Assembly: GCA_963763215.1 (NCBI GenBank)
Contig: CAVXNX010000010.1
Span: forward strand, 310,001 to 374,000
Length of the DNA: 64,000 bases
Direction: 5' to 3'
Source: DASQZK01 sp963763215
Lineage (GTDB): Bacteria; Bacteroidota; Bacteroidia; Bacteroidales; GCA-2748055
Shown: positions 29,275 to 38,933 of the stretch, piece after piece
Layout: each line of letters starts with the position of its first letter
How positions within the stretch are numbered: the stretch's first letter is position 1
Position numbers and translations under genes: made by a program
The notes under the pieces: model-generated
The model's input: only the letters and a program-made list of their open reading frames with translations
Database searches by the model: none
Told to the model about the DNA's origin: nothing

Positions 29275-29925
29275 TCAGAAAAGCACTCCGACACTGATCA
29301 TGCTCATGTTGCCCCGGCTGTCGAAGGCATAGTCGTGCCCGCCAACGGTAAATTTATCACCCCATTTGCTCAAACTGCCCTCAAACCGGTAATCCAGCGT
29401 GATGACCTTAAACAGGTCAAATCCGAAACCGACCTGGTAGCCGATGGTGGCCGTCTTTGAGAGCGTGTTCAGTTCGGGGATGATCTCGTTCAGGCCCGAT
29501 TGGGTGGAAAGGATCACCGATGCCACCGGACCCGCATCGACGCGCACCGGCCCGATCTTCAGGCCCGTCATGATCGGCAGGTCAATCTTGTTGAATTTAA
29601 CATCCCTGGTGTAGGTGGTATAATTGGTGCCGGAATTCTGTAATTCCTGGACGACAACTTTGCCGCCTGCCGTATTGAAATATAATTCAGGCTGAATAAA
29701 CAGGCTGAAGAGTTTGATCCTTGACATCACCCCGATTTGAAAACCGGTCAGTGCATTGCTTTCCATGAGGTTATACTCCGTTCCGTTGGCGGTGACATTC
29801 TTGACATCGTCAAATTTCAGCTTGGAAAAATTCACCCCGCCCTTGACCCCGAACTGGATAAGCTGAGCGGAGGCGATGCCGGCCGTGAACATCAGGAGCA
29901 TGATTATACCTGCAGTCTTTTTCAT
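29275..29925 (-). CDS. Outer-membrane beta-barrel protein (PorT-like family)
   Basis: This intact 216-residue protein begins with a signal peptide (MKKTAGIIMLLMFTAGIASA) followed by QFGVKGGVNFSKLKFDD, the typical opening of Bacteroidota outer-membrane beta-barrel (OMP_b-brl_2) proteins. Alternating strands continue (FSLFIQPELYFNT; PIMTGLKIGPVRVDAGPVAS; YQVGFGFDLFKVITLDYRFE) and it ends in a hydrophobic strand (MSMISVGVLF). It is predicted to be an eight-stranded barrel in the outer membrane; function unknown. It could be a paralogue of the broken barrel at 27108. Confidence 0.8.
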   Translation of the reverse strand: MKKTAGIIMLLMFTAGIASAQLIQFGVKGGVNFSKLKFDDVKNVTANGTEYNLMESNALTGFQIGVMSRIKLFSLFIQPELYFNTAGGKVVVQELQNSGTNYTTYTRDVKFNKIDLPIMTGLKIGPVRVDAGPVASVILSTQSGLNEIIPELNTLSKTATIGYQVGFGFDLFKVITLDYRFEGSLSKWGDKFTVGGHDYAFDSRGNMSMISVGVLF

Positions 29926-30105
29926 AATGGTAAAGTTTTATTTGTCTAAAATACGGCTTTTTCATTCCGGTTCTTCCGGAGACCCGGGGGATTCATCAAC
30001 AATTTCAATGCATACTGAAATGGAACTGAAAAATCGTTTTCACTGAACCGGGAACTTTCTAAAACCACTTTGACTTCTTACGAATATTGTGCCAAAGGGT
30101 TACTT

Positions 30106-30540
30106 TCACGACGGGACATGTCCTTTCGGTACTTTCATGCTGTATCCTGCCGAGTCGGTGCCGAGTTCACCGCTGAGCTGCTCCCAGTCGGCCCTTGCCG
30201 GAATATGCCAGCCATCGGGACAGATGCCCTGGGCTCCTTCCTCTGCATTCCATTGCATAGCCTCATCCCAGGTATACAGGCCGCCGAAGATCCGGCAGTT
30301 TTCAGGATCATTCGCATAACATGTCTTTTCGATGATGCCGTTGTCCTTCTGGTCATGGTCCTTCACCATCGTGCCGGCGTTCATGTTTTCCTTCATCCAG
30401 CACTGCCCGCCAATCTTCACCGTATGATAAACCGTGCCGTCGCGCCGATCGGTGATGATGTCGCCGCAGCGGAAGGTCCGTTGTGCGGAAAGACTGAAAA
30501 GGGGCATGGTCAGGACAGACAGGATCAGGATTGTTTTCAT
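30106..30540 (-). CDS. Fibrobacter succinogenes major paralogous (FISUMP) domain protein, short
   Basis: This is a 144-residue exported protein (signal MKTILILSVLTMPLFSLSAQ). It carries the start of the FISUMP domain: DGTVYHTVKIGGQCWMKENM, then YTWDEAMQWNAEEGAQGICP and GWHIPARADWEQLSGELG. The domain usually continues for another 60-80 residues with a WSSS-type segment; here it stops after YSMKVPKGHVPS. The gene is either truncated or frameshifted at its 3' end near 30115-30125. The function of these surface proteins is unknown. Confidence 0.72.
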   Translation of the reverse strand: MKTILILSVLTMPLFSLSAQRTFRCGDIITDRRDGTVYHTVKIGGQCWMKENMNAGTMVKDHDQKDNGIIEKTCYANDPENCRIFGGLYTWDEAMQWNAEEGAQGICPDGWHIPARADWEQLSGELGTDSAGYSMKVPKGHVPS

Positions 30541-30645
30541 GGGACAGATTTTAGCGTTGGAACGGGCTCCGGGTAAATTTAAAGAATTAACCTGAACCCT
30601 GAAACGAATGGGCCGGAAGAATGGGTTAACTGCAGCGACTCCCGC

Positions 30646-31378
30646 TTAGCCTCGTCCCGTAAGGTCCCTGATGATCACCGATGCCATGACCATTCCGAAT
30701 ACCGCGGGCATATAGGAGATGGTGCCGACTGCCGAGCGTTTGTGCCATTCCCCGTCGACCTTGCGCACCGCCCTCCTGTCGACCTCTTCCGGAGAAAAGA
30801 CCGTTTTGAACCCTGTGCTGATTCCCTGCCGCCGGAGTTGTTTGCGGAGGTAATGCGCCAAACGGCAATTATAGGTTTCCGAAATGTCGCAGACCCGAAC
30901 CAGTGTGGGATCGAATTTTCCCCCGCTGCCCATCGAACTGACCAACGGGTATCCGCGTTGAAGGCTCTCAGCGATCAGGCGGATTTTGGGGGAAAGGGTG
31001 TCGATGGCATCGGCAACGTAACTGAATGGGGTGCTCAGCAACGGCTGCGGTTCTCTCGTCTTTGAGAAATTCGGTGATCTTGTGAAGCTTCAGCCCGGGG
31101 TGGATATCGTTCAGCCGCTTTTCGAAGAGGTCGGTTTTATAACGGTCCTCCGTTGTGGAGAGCGCGATGAGCTGCCGGTTCCTGTTGCTGGCCTGCACCC
31201 GGTCCCCGTCGACAATAGTCATCTCTCCCACTCCGGCCCGGCAAAGCATTTCGGCAACGTAGCCGCCGACACCTCCCAGTCCGACCACAAGCACATGTGC
31301 CGAAGCCAGCTTCGCGACAAACGCCTGGCCTCCCAGGAGCTCCGTCCGGCTCTGCCATTCCTGCGATGCCACCGTCAT
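30646..31378 (-). CDS. tcdA: tRNA threonylcarbamoyladenosine dehydratase (frameshift near 31030)
   Basis: TcdA (CsdL) is an E1-like ATP-dependent enzyme that cyclises N6-threonylcarbamoyladenosine in tRNA to its hydantoin form. The sequence shows SRTELLGGQAFVAKLASAHV, the adenylate-binding VVGLGGVGGYVAEMLCRAGV, the contact motif DGDRVQASNRNRQ, and after the break SYVADAIDTLSPK and SSMGSGGKFDPTLVRVCDIS. Removing one base near 31030 joins EHPFSYVADA. The start is the ATG at 31376-31378, which overlaps the tatD stop as ATGA, so translation is coupled. The C-terminus (AVFGMVMASVIIRDLTGRG) is normal for the family. Confidence 0.88.
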
Positions 31379-32056
31379 GGGCCAAATACTGTTTTGAAAT
31401 TGTTCCATATACCCTCTTTCACCGCCTTCAGATCCCAACCCGCCATTTCCGCCAACTGCCGGTAGACTTCTTCAATGGGAAGGTCATCGTCATCGGTCTC
31501 GGCAAAGATCGCCGAAAGGCCAACCTGTTCGAGAATCGCCTGGCACTTGCCCCGGTTCCGCAACAGCCTTTCTCCCACAGAGATATAGAAGCCATGGGAG
31601 ACCAGCTCCCCGGCCATTTCCGGGCTGCTGTTGAAGCCATGGAGGATCCAGGGTTGTGAGACCGAATTCCTTGTCCTTATCCTCACTATTTCCTGGAATG
31701 CCCTGACGCAATGAATGATCAGGGGTATCCCTGATTCTTCCGAAATATCCACATGGGTGAGGAAAACATCTTCCTGGAGAGCCATCGATGTATGGATCAC
31801 CTTGTCAAGCCCGGTCTCTCCGAGAGCGACCACAGCTGGATCCGCTGCCGCGCGGGCCAGGAGCGGTCTCAATTCCGCAAGCTTATCGTCGTGATGAATG
31901 TGCCATGGATGAAGGCCCACACTCACGGGTCCGGCCGGCGCGCCACTCTTCATAACCATCGGGACTCATATTGTAAATTCTGACAAGACCTTCCTGTCTT
32001 CCGGGATTGTGGGAATGAATGTCAACGAATTCGATATGTCCAGGCACGAAGCGCAT
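31375..32056 (-). CDS. TatD-family metal-dependent hydrolase (frameshift near 31935)
   Basis: TatD proteins are TIM-barrel metallohydrolases with DNase activity in characterised members. The N-terminal metal motif is FVDIHSHNP; after a break near 31935 the protein continues with VSVGLHPWHIHHDD, ALGETGLDKV, GIPLIIHCVRAFQE and HGFNSS, ending FAETDDDD and the C-terminal helix region. The central YISVGERLL segment is usual for the family. The start is the ATG at 32054-32056, just after the gltX stop. The 3' end overlaps tcdA by four bases. Gene order gltX-tatD-tcdA suggests one transcript. Reconstructed length is about 226 residues, slightly short for TatD. Confidence 0.83.
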
Positions 32057-32057
32057 C

Positions 32058-33584
32058 TCAGCCAAGCTCGTTAACGGCCCGTTTCATGCGGGAGAGGGTC
32101 TCTTGCTTTCCGAGAACAGCGGCAATATCAAAGAGGCCGGGACCGCTGGATGTCCCCACAAGGGCGAGGCGCCAGGCATTCATCACTGCCCCTGTGGACA
32201 GGTTTTGCCTTTCAATCCAGGTCTTCACCTGTTCTTCCAGGTTTTCCGGCGTAAAGGGATCGCAACCGGCGAGTTTTTCCGCCAGTCCGGTGAGGATTTG
32301 CCCGGAATCTGCCATCCAGCGCTTCTTCACCACCTTCTCATCGTAGGCAGTGGGAGCCCGGAAGAAGAAGTCGGCATGATCCCACAGGTCGTGCACAAAA
32401 TCAGCACGTTCTTTCACCAGACCGATCACATCGGCGATCCAGGGCATTTCGATATGAACCCCATGATCCTTCAGAATATTCTGGAAAGCAGGCATCAGTT
32501 CAAGGTTATCCTTCCGCTGCAGGTATTGATGATTGTACCATCGTGCCTTTTCGGGATCGAATTTCGAACCCGATTTTCCCACCTTGGAAAGGTCGAAGTC
32601 GCGGATGAGTTCATCCATCGAGTACAGTTCCTTCTCTGTCCCGGGGTTCCAGCCCAGGAAGGCGAGGATATTCACACAGGCTTCAGGGAAATACCCCGAC
32701 TCACGGTACCCGGGCGAAACTTCCCCGGAGAGCGGATCTTTCCAGTCGAGAGGAAAGACGGGGAAACCGCCTTTATCGCCGTCACGTTTGCTGAGCTTTC
32801 CCTTACCGTCGGGTTTGAGGATGAGGGGAAGATGCGCAAAGGCCGGCATCTTTTCGTCCCACCCAAAGGCTTTGTAGAGAGAGACATGCAGGGGAAGGGA
32901 CGGGAGCCATTCCTCGCCCCGGATCACATGGCTGATCTTCATGAGGTAATCATCGACTACATTGGCCAGGTGATAGGTGGGCATACCGTCCGACTTGAAC
33001 AGGATCTTGTCGTCAAGGGTCGAGGTATTGACCCTGACCTCGCCACGGATGAGGTCGGTCATGAATATATCTTCGTCAACGGGGAATTTGAAGCGGATAA
33101 CATAAGGCGTTCCCTCGTGCATGAGGCGGTGTACTTCTGCGTCATCCAGCCGTGTCGAATTCCGCAGTGTTTCTCTCACCTTGTAATCATAGACGAACGT
33201 CTCTTTACGGGCTTCGGCCTGTTTGCGCAGGTCCTCCAGTTCCCCGGTAGTGTCGAAGGCGTAGTAGGCAAATCCGTTTGTGACCAGCTCTTCGGCGTAG
33301 GCTTTATAGATCTCGCGGCGTTCCGACTGACGGTACGGTGCATGTTCCCCGCCCTTCCCGACCCCTTCATCAGGCACGATGCCGCACCATTCCAGCGATT
33401 CAATGATGTAATCCTCGGCCCCGGGAACATATCGGGCCTGATCGGTGTCTTCTATACGAAGAATAAAATCACCACCATGGTTCCTCGCAAACAAAAAATT
33501 AAACAAAGCGGTTCTCAGACCTCCGATATGCAGGGGCCCGGTCGGACTGGGGGCGAACCTTACCCTGACGTGATCATGTGCCAT
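32058..33584 (-). CDS. gltX: Glutamyl-tRNA synthetase
   Basis: This intact class I aminoacyl-tRNA synthetase of about 508 residues attaches glutamate to tRNA. The signature HIGH-type motif is APSPTGPLHIGGLRTALFNF and the KMSKS-type loop is GKGKLSKRDGDKGGFPVF. The segments RIEDTDQARYVPGAED and SHVIRGEEWLPSLPLH are also typical. I prefer the ATG at 33584 (MAHDHVRV): the alternative start at 33602 falls inside a promoter box at 33600-33607. It leads the gltX-tatD-tcdA run on the minus strand. Confidence 0.96.
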   Translation of the reverse strand: MAHDHVRVRFAPSPTGPLHIGGLRTALFNFLFARNHGGDFILRIEDTDQARYVPGAEDYIIESLEWCGIVPDEGVGKGGEHAPYRQSERREIYKAYAEELVTNGFAYYAFDTTGELEDLRKQAEARKETFVYDYKVRETLRNSTRLDDAEVHRLMHEGTPYVIRFKFPVDEDIFMTDLIRGEVRVNTSTLDDKILFKSDGMPTYHLANVVDDYLMKISHVIRGEEWLPSLPLHVSLYKAFGWDEKMPAFAHLPLILKPDGKGKLSKRDGDKGGFPVFPLDWKDPLSGEVSPGYRESGYFPEACVNILAFLGWNPGTEKELYSMDELIRDFDLSKVGKSGSKFDPEKARWYNHQYLQRKDNLELMPAFQNILKDHGVHIEMPWIADVIGLVKERADFVHDLWDHADFFFRAPTAYDEKVVKKRWMADSGQILTGLAEKLAGCDPFTPENLEEQVKTWIERQNLSTGAVMNAWRLALVGTSSGPGLFDIAAVLGKQETLSRMKRAVNELG

Positions 33585-33599
33585 AATGCGAATTTTTTG

Positions 33600-33607
33600 C
33601 AAAGATA
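33600..33607 (-). promoter_or_regulatory. -7 promoter box (TATCTTTG) of gltX
   Basis: On the minus strand this reads TATCTTTG, an exact TAnnTTTG match, ending 15 bases before the ATG at 33584. Transcription would begin only a few bases before that ATG. This argues for a short leader and against translation from 33602. Confidence 0.55.
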
Positions 33608-33729
33608 GGCAAATTCAGGGGCATTAAAACCCCGGGACTTTCGCCCGTCATGTTATTAATCATTTTTTACGCCCAAAGTTCTTCCTATTTTCGTTCCCTG
33701 AAAACTAACTGATAAACACCTTATCCTCT

Positions 33730-34689
33730 ATGGACAGAATCATGGTTATTGGCGCCGCCGGACAGATCGGGTCGGAGCTGGTTGTGGAACTCCGGAAAAT
33801 TTATGGCGATGCCAACGTTTTTGCCACCGACATCAAGCCGGGCCCTAAAGATATCGTCGAAGGCGGCCCATTCCAGGTTCTGGACGTGATGGATGATAAA
33901 CAGCTCATCCATTTCATCATCAGAAACCGCATAAACCAGATCTATCACCTTGCTGCCGTCCTTTCGGGCAACGCCGAAAAACTGCCCATCCAGGCCTGGC
34001 ATATCAACATGGAGAGCCTGATGAATGTTCTCGAGATCGCGAAAATGGTGGAAGACGTAAAAAAGGTCTTCTGGCCCAGCTCCATCGCTGTTTTCGGTCC
34101 CACAACACCACGAATACAGACTCCCCAACTCACCATCATGGAGCCGGTAACCGTCTACGGTATTTCAAAACTCGCCGGAGAACGGTGGTGCGATTACTAT
34201 TACAACAAATTCAACGTCGATGTTCGAAGCATCCGCTACCCGGGACTGATCAGCTATAAAACGGAAGCCGGAGGGGGAACGACCGATTACGCCGTAGAAA
34301 TCTATTATGAAGCGATCCGCCAGGGGTGTTATGAATGTTTCCTCACCGCCGATACGGCCCTTCCGATGCTCTTCATGCCCGACGCCATCAGGGCAACCAT
34401 TGAGCTGATGGAAGCTGACCAGTCCAGACTGTCGACCCATAGCAGCTATAACCTCGGTGGTTTCAGCATGACACCCGATGATGCCTGCCGGGAGATCCAG
34501 AAGCATCTTCCCGGATTTACCATTAGTTATAAACCTGATTTCAGGCAGGACATTGCCAACACCTGGCCGAAATACCTCGATGATACCGTCGCCAGGCAGG
34601 ATTGGGGTTTTCACTATGACTATGATCTTTCCGCCGTGACAAGTGTCATGCTCCGGGAGATCAAAGCGAAACTCAGTGCGAATTCATAA
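33730..34689 (+). CDS. L-threonine 3-dehydrogenase, SDR type
   Basis: This 319-residue extended short-chain dehydrogenase oxidises L-threonine to 2-amino-3-ketobutyrate with NAD. It has the Rossmann motif VIGAAGQIGSELVVELRK, IYHLAAVLSGNAEKLP, the Ser of FWPSSIAVFGP and the catalytic YGISK (VTVYGISKLAGERW), plus RYPGLISYKTEAGGGTTDYA typical of the epimerase-like threonine dehydrogenases. The following gene is kbl, 13 bp downstream, which uses the product. The pair forms the threonine-to-glycine route. A weak TATTTTCG -7-like box lies at 33686-33693. Confidence 0.92.
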   Translation: MDRIMVIGAAGQIGSELVVELRKIYGDANVFATDIKPGPKDIVEGGPFQVLDVMDDKQLIHFIIRNRINQIYHLAAVLSGNAEKLPIQAWHINMESLMNVLEIAKMVEDVKKVFWPSSIAVFGPTTPRIQTPQLTIMEPVTVYGISKLAGERWCDYYYNKFNVDVRSIRYPGLISYKTEAGGGTTDYAVEIYYEAIRQGCYECFLTADTALPMLFMPDAIRATIELMEADQSRLSTHSSYNLGGFSMTPDDACREIQKHLPGFTISYKPDFRQDIANTWPKYLDDTVARQDWGFHYDYDLSAVTSVMLREIKAKLSANS

Positions 34690-34702
34690 AAAACATAAAA
34701 CC

Positions 34703-35894
34703 ATGTACGGGAAAATAAAAGAACATCTGCAGAACGAACTGCAACAGATTCGCGATAACGGGCTTTACAAGGACGAACGGATCATCATTTCACCGCAGGA
34801 TGCCGGCATCAGGCTCAAATCCGGACAGGAAGTCCTGAATTTCTGCGCCAACAATTACCTCGGGCTTTCCAACCACCCCGAACTGGTGAAGGCCGCCAGG
34901 GAGGCGCTCGATTCCCATGGCTACGGAATGTCGTCGGTGCGTTTCATCTGCGGAACCACCGATCTGCATAAAAAACTCGAAGAGAAGATCGCCGGCTTCT
35001 TCGGTACCGAAGATACCATTCTGTATGCCGCATGTTTCGATGCCAACGGGGGAGTTTTCGAACCCCTCCTCGGTCCCGAAGATGCCATTATCTCCGATGA
35101 GTTGAACCATGCTTCCATCATCGACGGCGTAAGACTCTGCAAGGCAAAACGTTACCGCTATAAAACAGCCGATATGAACGACCTCGAGGAGCGGCTGAAG
35201 GAAGCTTCCGGCGACCGGTTCAGGGTCATTGTCTCCGACGCCGTTTTCTCCATGGACGGACATATCGCCCCGGTGGATAAAATGGTCGAACTGGCCAGAA
35301 AATACGATGCCATGGTGATGGTCGACGAATGCCATTCAGCCGGCGTGGTGGGTAAGACCGGAAGGGGAGTCACCGAACATTTCGGGATCCGCGGCCAGGT
35401 CGATATCATCACCGGTACCCTCGGTAAAGCTTTCGGCGGAGCCATTGGCGGGTTTACAACCGGCCACCGGGAGATCATCGAAATGCTCCGGCAGAGATCC
35501 AGGCCCTACCTCTTCTCCAATTCACTGCCCCCTGCCGTGGTGAACGCCGGGATCCGGATGATCGACATGATGAGCGAGACTACTGAACTGCAGGACCGCC
35601 TGCATGAAAATACCAGCTATTTCACAGGAAAGATGCAGGAAGCCGGGTTTCGACCTCAAGCCCTCCGGTTCGGCCATTTGCGCCGTGATGCTTTACGATG
35701 CCAGACTGTCGCAGGAATTCGCCGCCCGCCTGCTCGAAGAAGGCATCTACGTGATCGGGTTCTATTATCCCGTCGTCCCACAGGGCCAGGCCAGGATCCG
35801 GGTGCAGCTCTCCGCGGCCCATACCCGGGAACACCTGGATAAAGCCCTGAATGCCTTCCGGAAAATCGGAAAGGAACTTAAGGTGATCTCCTGA
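34703..35894 (+). CDS. kbl: 2-amino-3-ketobutyrate CoA ligase (glycine C-acetyltransferase), frameshift near 35655
   Basis: Kbl is a PLP-dependent alpha-oxoamine synthase that splits 2-amino-3-ketobutyrate with CoA into glycine and acetyl-CoA. The reconstructed length is 396 residues, as in E. coli. Features are EVLNFCANNYLGLSNHPEL, SHGYGMSSVRFICGTTDLHK, MVMVDECHSAGVVGKTGRG and the PLP-lysine motif IITGTLGKAFGGAIGG. The C-terminal part after the break reads FYYPVVPQGQARIRVQLSAA. One extra base near 35655 splits the frame (EAGFDLKPSGSAIC restored). The start ATG at 34703 gives the typical MYGKIKEHL beginning. It is coupled to the threonine dehydrogenase gene. Confidence 0.93.
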
Positions 35895-36038
35895 TCCCGG
35901 AAATGATCCCGGCCCGGACAGGCTGAAGGAAGCATCCCCGGGGGGAAAGCCTGCAGAAGGAACGTTGATGACCGTTTTGGATCCGGGCAGTCCCGTTATA
36001 TGGAATTACATTATCTTTGTATGTCACGATAAGAAAAC

Positions 36039-36431
36039 ATGAGACTCCTCGGTAACCTGGTATGGTTGATTTTCGGCGGTTTGGTGATCGCTGTAGAATA
36101 CGTTGTGGCCAGCCTCTTTCTTATGGTCACCATCATCGGCATCCCCTTCGCTTTCCAGACGCTCAAGCTGGCCAACCTGGCCCTCTGGCCCTTTGGCAGG
36201 GACTCCGTGCATGTCAGCCAGCCCACCGGATGCCTCACGACCCTGCTCAACATTTTCTGGCTGCTTTTCGGCGGACTGTGGATCGCGATTTCCCATCTGG
36301 CCTTTGGCATCCTCCTCTGCATCACGATCATCGGGGTACCTTTTGGCATCCAGCATTTCAAAATGGCCAGCCTCGCCCTCACCCCCTTCGGCCGCACCGT
36401 CACCTACAGTCACCGGTTTTCGGGATTGTAG
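36039..36431 (+). CDS. YccF-domain inner-membrane protein
   Basis: This 130-residue protein contains two tandem copies of the YccF (DUF307) motif: LVWLIFGGLVIAVEYVVASL with TIIGIPFAFQTLKLANLALW, repeated as IFWLLFGGLWIAISHLAFGI with TIIGVPFGIQHFKMASLALT. Each repeat has a hydrophobic segment followed by the IIGIPF turn. It is predicted to span the inner membrane. Function is unknown. It stands alone downstream of kbl and upstream of a GH28 remnant. Confidence 0.88.
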   Translation: MRLLGNLVWLIFGGLVIAVEYVVASLFLMVTIIGIPFAFQTLKLANLALWPFGRDSVHVSQPTGCLTTLLNIFWLLFGGLWIAISHLAFGILLCITIIGVPFGIQHFKMASLALTPFGRTVTYSHRFSGL

Positions 36432-36439
36432 ATGTTTAT

Positions 36440-37341
36440 CCACACCGGAAGCGAAGCTGAATTCCGGCTGCCCGGCCATGAGGACTCGTGGCATGTAAAT
36501 TGCCTGTGGACGGAGGGGTCATGGAAGACATCGTGATCGACAACATCGTGATTGACAGCATCGAAACGCCGATCTTCATCCGGCTCGGCAAAAGGAATGC
36601 CCGGGCTTTTGCCCATGAAGCCGGTTTCGGCGAGGGCCGCACCCGGAATATCCAGATCAGCCACATCAGCGGTTCGGCTGCCGGAACGATCAGTTGTGCC
36701 GTCACGGCTTATGCCGGCAATGCAATCCGGGACCTCTCACTTTCCGATATCACCCTGTCCTTTCCAGGGGGCGGCACGGAAGCGGATGTTGCCGGCGAGG
36801 TGCCCGAAGTTGCGGAGAGCTATCCCATAAACCGGATGTTCGGTACCAACCTCCCGTCGTATGGTTTCTATATCCGGCATGTCAGCGGCCTGCACATGGA
36901 AAACATCCTTCTCCGTCTCCGCGACGCCGATGCCCGGCCGGCAATCGTCCTCGATGATGTGCACCACATGACCCTGAGGGATCTCGATGCAGCCAAAGCC
37001 GGCCCTGCCATCCCGGTTGTTCCCGGCAATGGCATCACCTCGTAGCCATGATCCGGAACGACACAACATTCTTTTACATCGACGGACGGCAGGCTGGCGA
37101 GGATCCCCTGATCGCCCTTCCCTTTCCCAACCAGACCGACATTTTCGTGGGATCCACCCCGCTCGGTCAGGATCATTTTGATGGTTGCCTCAGCGACCTC
37201 TTCATCTTCAGCCGGTCACTCAGTGAAGAAGAAATCGGTCGCCTCTACCGGCAGGAATACCATGACCTCACGCCTAAGGGCTCCACTGTTCCGGCTGGCG
37301 GCAAACCTGAAAATACCGGTCCTGATGTCCTGTACCCGTGA
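36440..37341 (+). pseudogene. Remnant of a GH28-like (polygalacturonase family) enzyme with LamG-type C-terminus
   Basis: The frame from about 36488 to 37045 encodes a beta-helix C-terminal half of a GH28-type glycosidase (GVMEDIVIDNIVIDSIETPI; RNIQISHISGSA; IRDLSLSDITLSFPGG; SYGFYIRHVSGLHMENILLR). A second frame, 37048-37341, encodes the end of a LamG/concanavalin-like domain (FFYIDGRQAGEDP; DIFVGSTPLGQDHFDGCLSD; LFIFSRSLSEEEIGRLY). The N-terminal catalytic half and signal peptide are missing, and there is no room for them before the YccF gene. I therefore read this as the 3' remnant of a larger gene, broken further by a frame change near 37045, and not merely a sequencing error. Confidence 0.65.
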
Positions 37342-37420
37342 TCATGACGCTGTTATTTTTTACAGGATGATTCATTTTAGCCATAATTGATTATTTTTAC
37401 CCCCTCCTAAACCCGTGCAG

Positions 37421-38327
37421 ATGATCATGCGGCGTGTCGCACTCACCATACTGATATCTTTATTCCTTCTGGCCTGCAAGGATGCTGGTCTGATGGCCCA
37501 AACCTCCGGTCCCAAAACACTTTTGTGGGAGATCAGCGGTAACGGACTGCCCTCCCCGTCGTATCTCTTTGGCACCATTCACGTCATCCCCAGGGATCAG
37601 TTTGAGAAATTCCGTATCGTGGATGAAAAGCTGAAGAAAAGCCGGCAGATGGTCCTGGAGATGGTCATAGACGTTCCCCTCAAGGTACAGATGGAATGGG
37701 CAAAGAAAATGCTCCTGCCAGAGGGGAAAACCCTCCGGGATTACATGCCTGAAGGGAAGTTTGAAGAACTGGAACACTATGTCACCGACAGCCTGGGGGT
37801 GAAGGAAATGCTGTTCAATGCGTACACCCGGTTCAAGCCGTTCGCCTTTTACAGTGCGTTGATCCCTTCGGTCATCGGTGAGAAAATCGAAGGGTATGAA
37901 GTTTACTTCACGCAGAATAGCCCGGAAAAAAAATATCCCGGTCCGGGAACTTGAGAGTTTCGACTTTCAGATGAGTCTTTTCGACACCATCCCGAATGAA
38001 AAACAGATGGACCTGTTCTTCAGTGACAAACAGGATCTCAAAAAAGACTTTTTCGAGACGCTCGAAATCTATAAAGAACAGGATATTTACCGGATGACGG
38101 ACCATGTCGCTGGCGAAGAGTCCATGGCCGGATTTGAAAACCGGCTGATCCGGATGCGGAATGAGGACTGGATCCCCAAACTTATCGCTTTCATGCAGGA
38201 GGAACCGGCGTTCATTGCCGTTGGTGCGGGCCATCTTGCCGGGGAACACGGGATTATCCGGCAATTCCGCGAGAAAGGTTATCAGGTTGAACCCATCATG
38301 CTGATCAGGGAGAACGAGGGAGAATGA
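37421..38327 (+). CDS. TraB/GumN-family protein (frameshift near 37915)
   Basis: The reconstructed protein of about 301 residues has an N-terminal lipoprotein-like signal (LTILISLFLLACKDAG). It carries the TraB/GumN/TIKI pattern: SPSYLFGTIHVIPRDQFEKF at the start, a central helical region (FSALI-type segment FAFYSALIPSVIGEKIEGYE), and the C-terminal FIAVGAGHLAGEHGIIRQFR. TIKI relatives are metal-dependent proteases, with the first GTIHV His and the GAGHL His as likely ligands. One extra base near 37915 splits the frame. It is followed immediately by two PepSY-type membrane genes. Confidence 0.82.
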
Positions 38328-38933
38328 AGACAGGGAAGAGGACAATGAGCGAAATACCTGACCGGCATCCACCTGTACGGGGGCCTCTATTGCGCGGCTT
38401 ATCTTCTTTTCATGGGCTTCACCGGGTTGTTGTTCAGCCATGAAAAAATACTCCCGACGAAGTGGGACTCGATAACATGGTCGCGACCGGTCACGATCGG
38501 AGAAATCCCCGGCACCGACTCCCTGATCACAGCGGTGTCGGATGAACTCGGGATATTCGGTCACCGGCCGTTCTGGCTTCAGTGGACCGATTCGACCGGC
38601 AGCTTCCATTTCCAGATCCTGAACCCGGCCGCCCGGTACGACATCGCGCTCACCCCGGCCCGGGATACCGCCGTGGTGAAGGAAACGAGGGTCGACCTGA
38701 TCAATGTGATGGCCCGGCTGCACGTGGCCACCACTGGCGGACCCCGGTCGTGGATCACGACCATCTGGCATGTCTACGCCCTGTCGGCTGCCGTAACCGC
38801 CATGTCGGTGCTGCTGATCAGCGTTTTTTTCTGGTTCACCCGATCGGTGAAAAGACGGGGCGAATGGCTGTTGATTACTGCGGTAGCCTTATTTTCCATC
38901 TCTTATATTTTCTTCATATGGCTGGTTGGATAA
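38324..38933 (+). CDS. PepSY-associated membrane protein, first of pair (frameshift near 38352)
   Basis: After a short N-terminus (MKTGKRTMS) one extra base shifts the frame; the protein then reads KYLTGIHLYGGLYCAAYLLF, MGFTGLLFSHEKILP and, after a periplasmic PepSY-like domain, TRVDLINVMARLHVATTGGP. Two further membrane segments close the protein (VYALSAAVTAMSVLLISVFF; LITAVALFSISYIFFIWLVG). The reconstructed length is about 202 residues. PepSY_TM proteins are often linked to ferric reduction or siderophore use, but nothing next to it confirms this. Its end overlaps the next gene by 16 bp. Confidence 0.75.

Noticed and set aside
32019..33608. Long open frame (529 codons) on the plus strand opposite gltX
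   Set aside because: It is antisense to an intact, clearly recognised glutamyl-tRNA synthetase and its translation shows no family motif. High-GC codon use leaves such antisense frames open.
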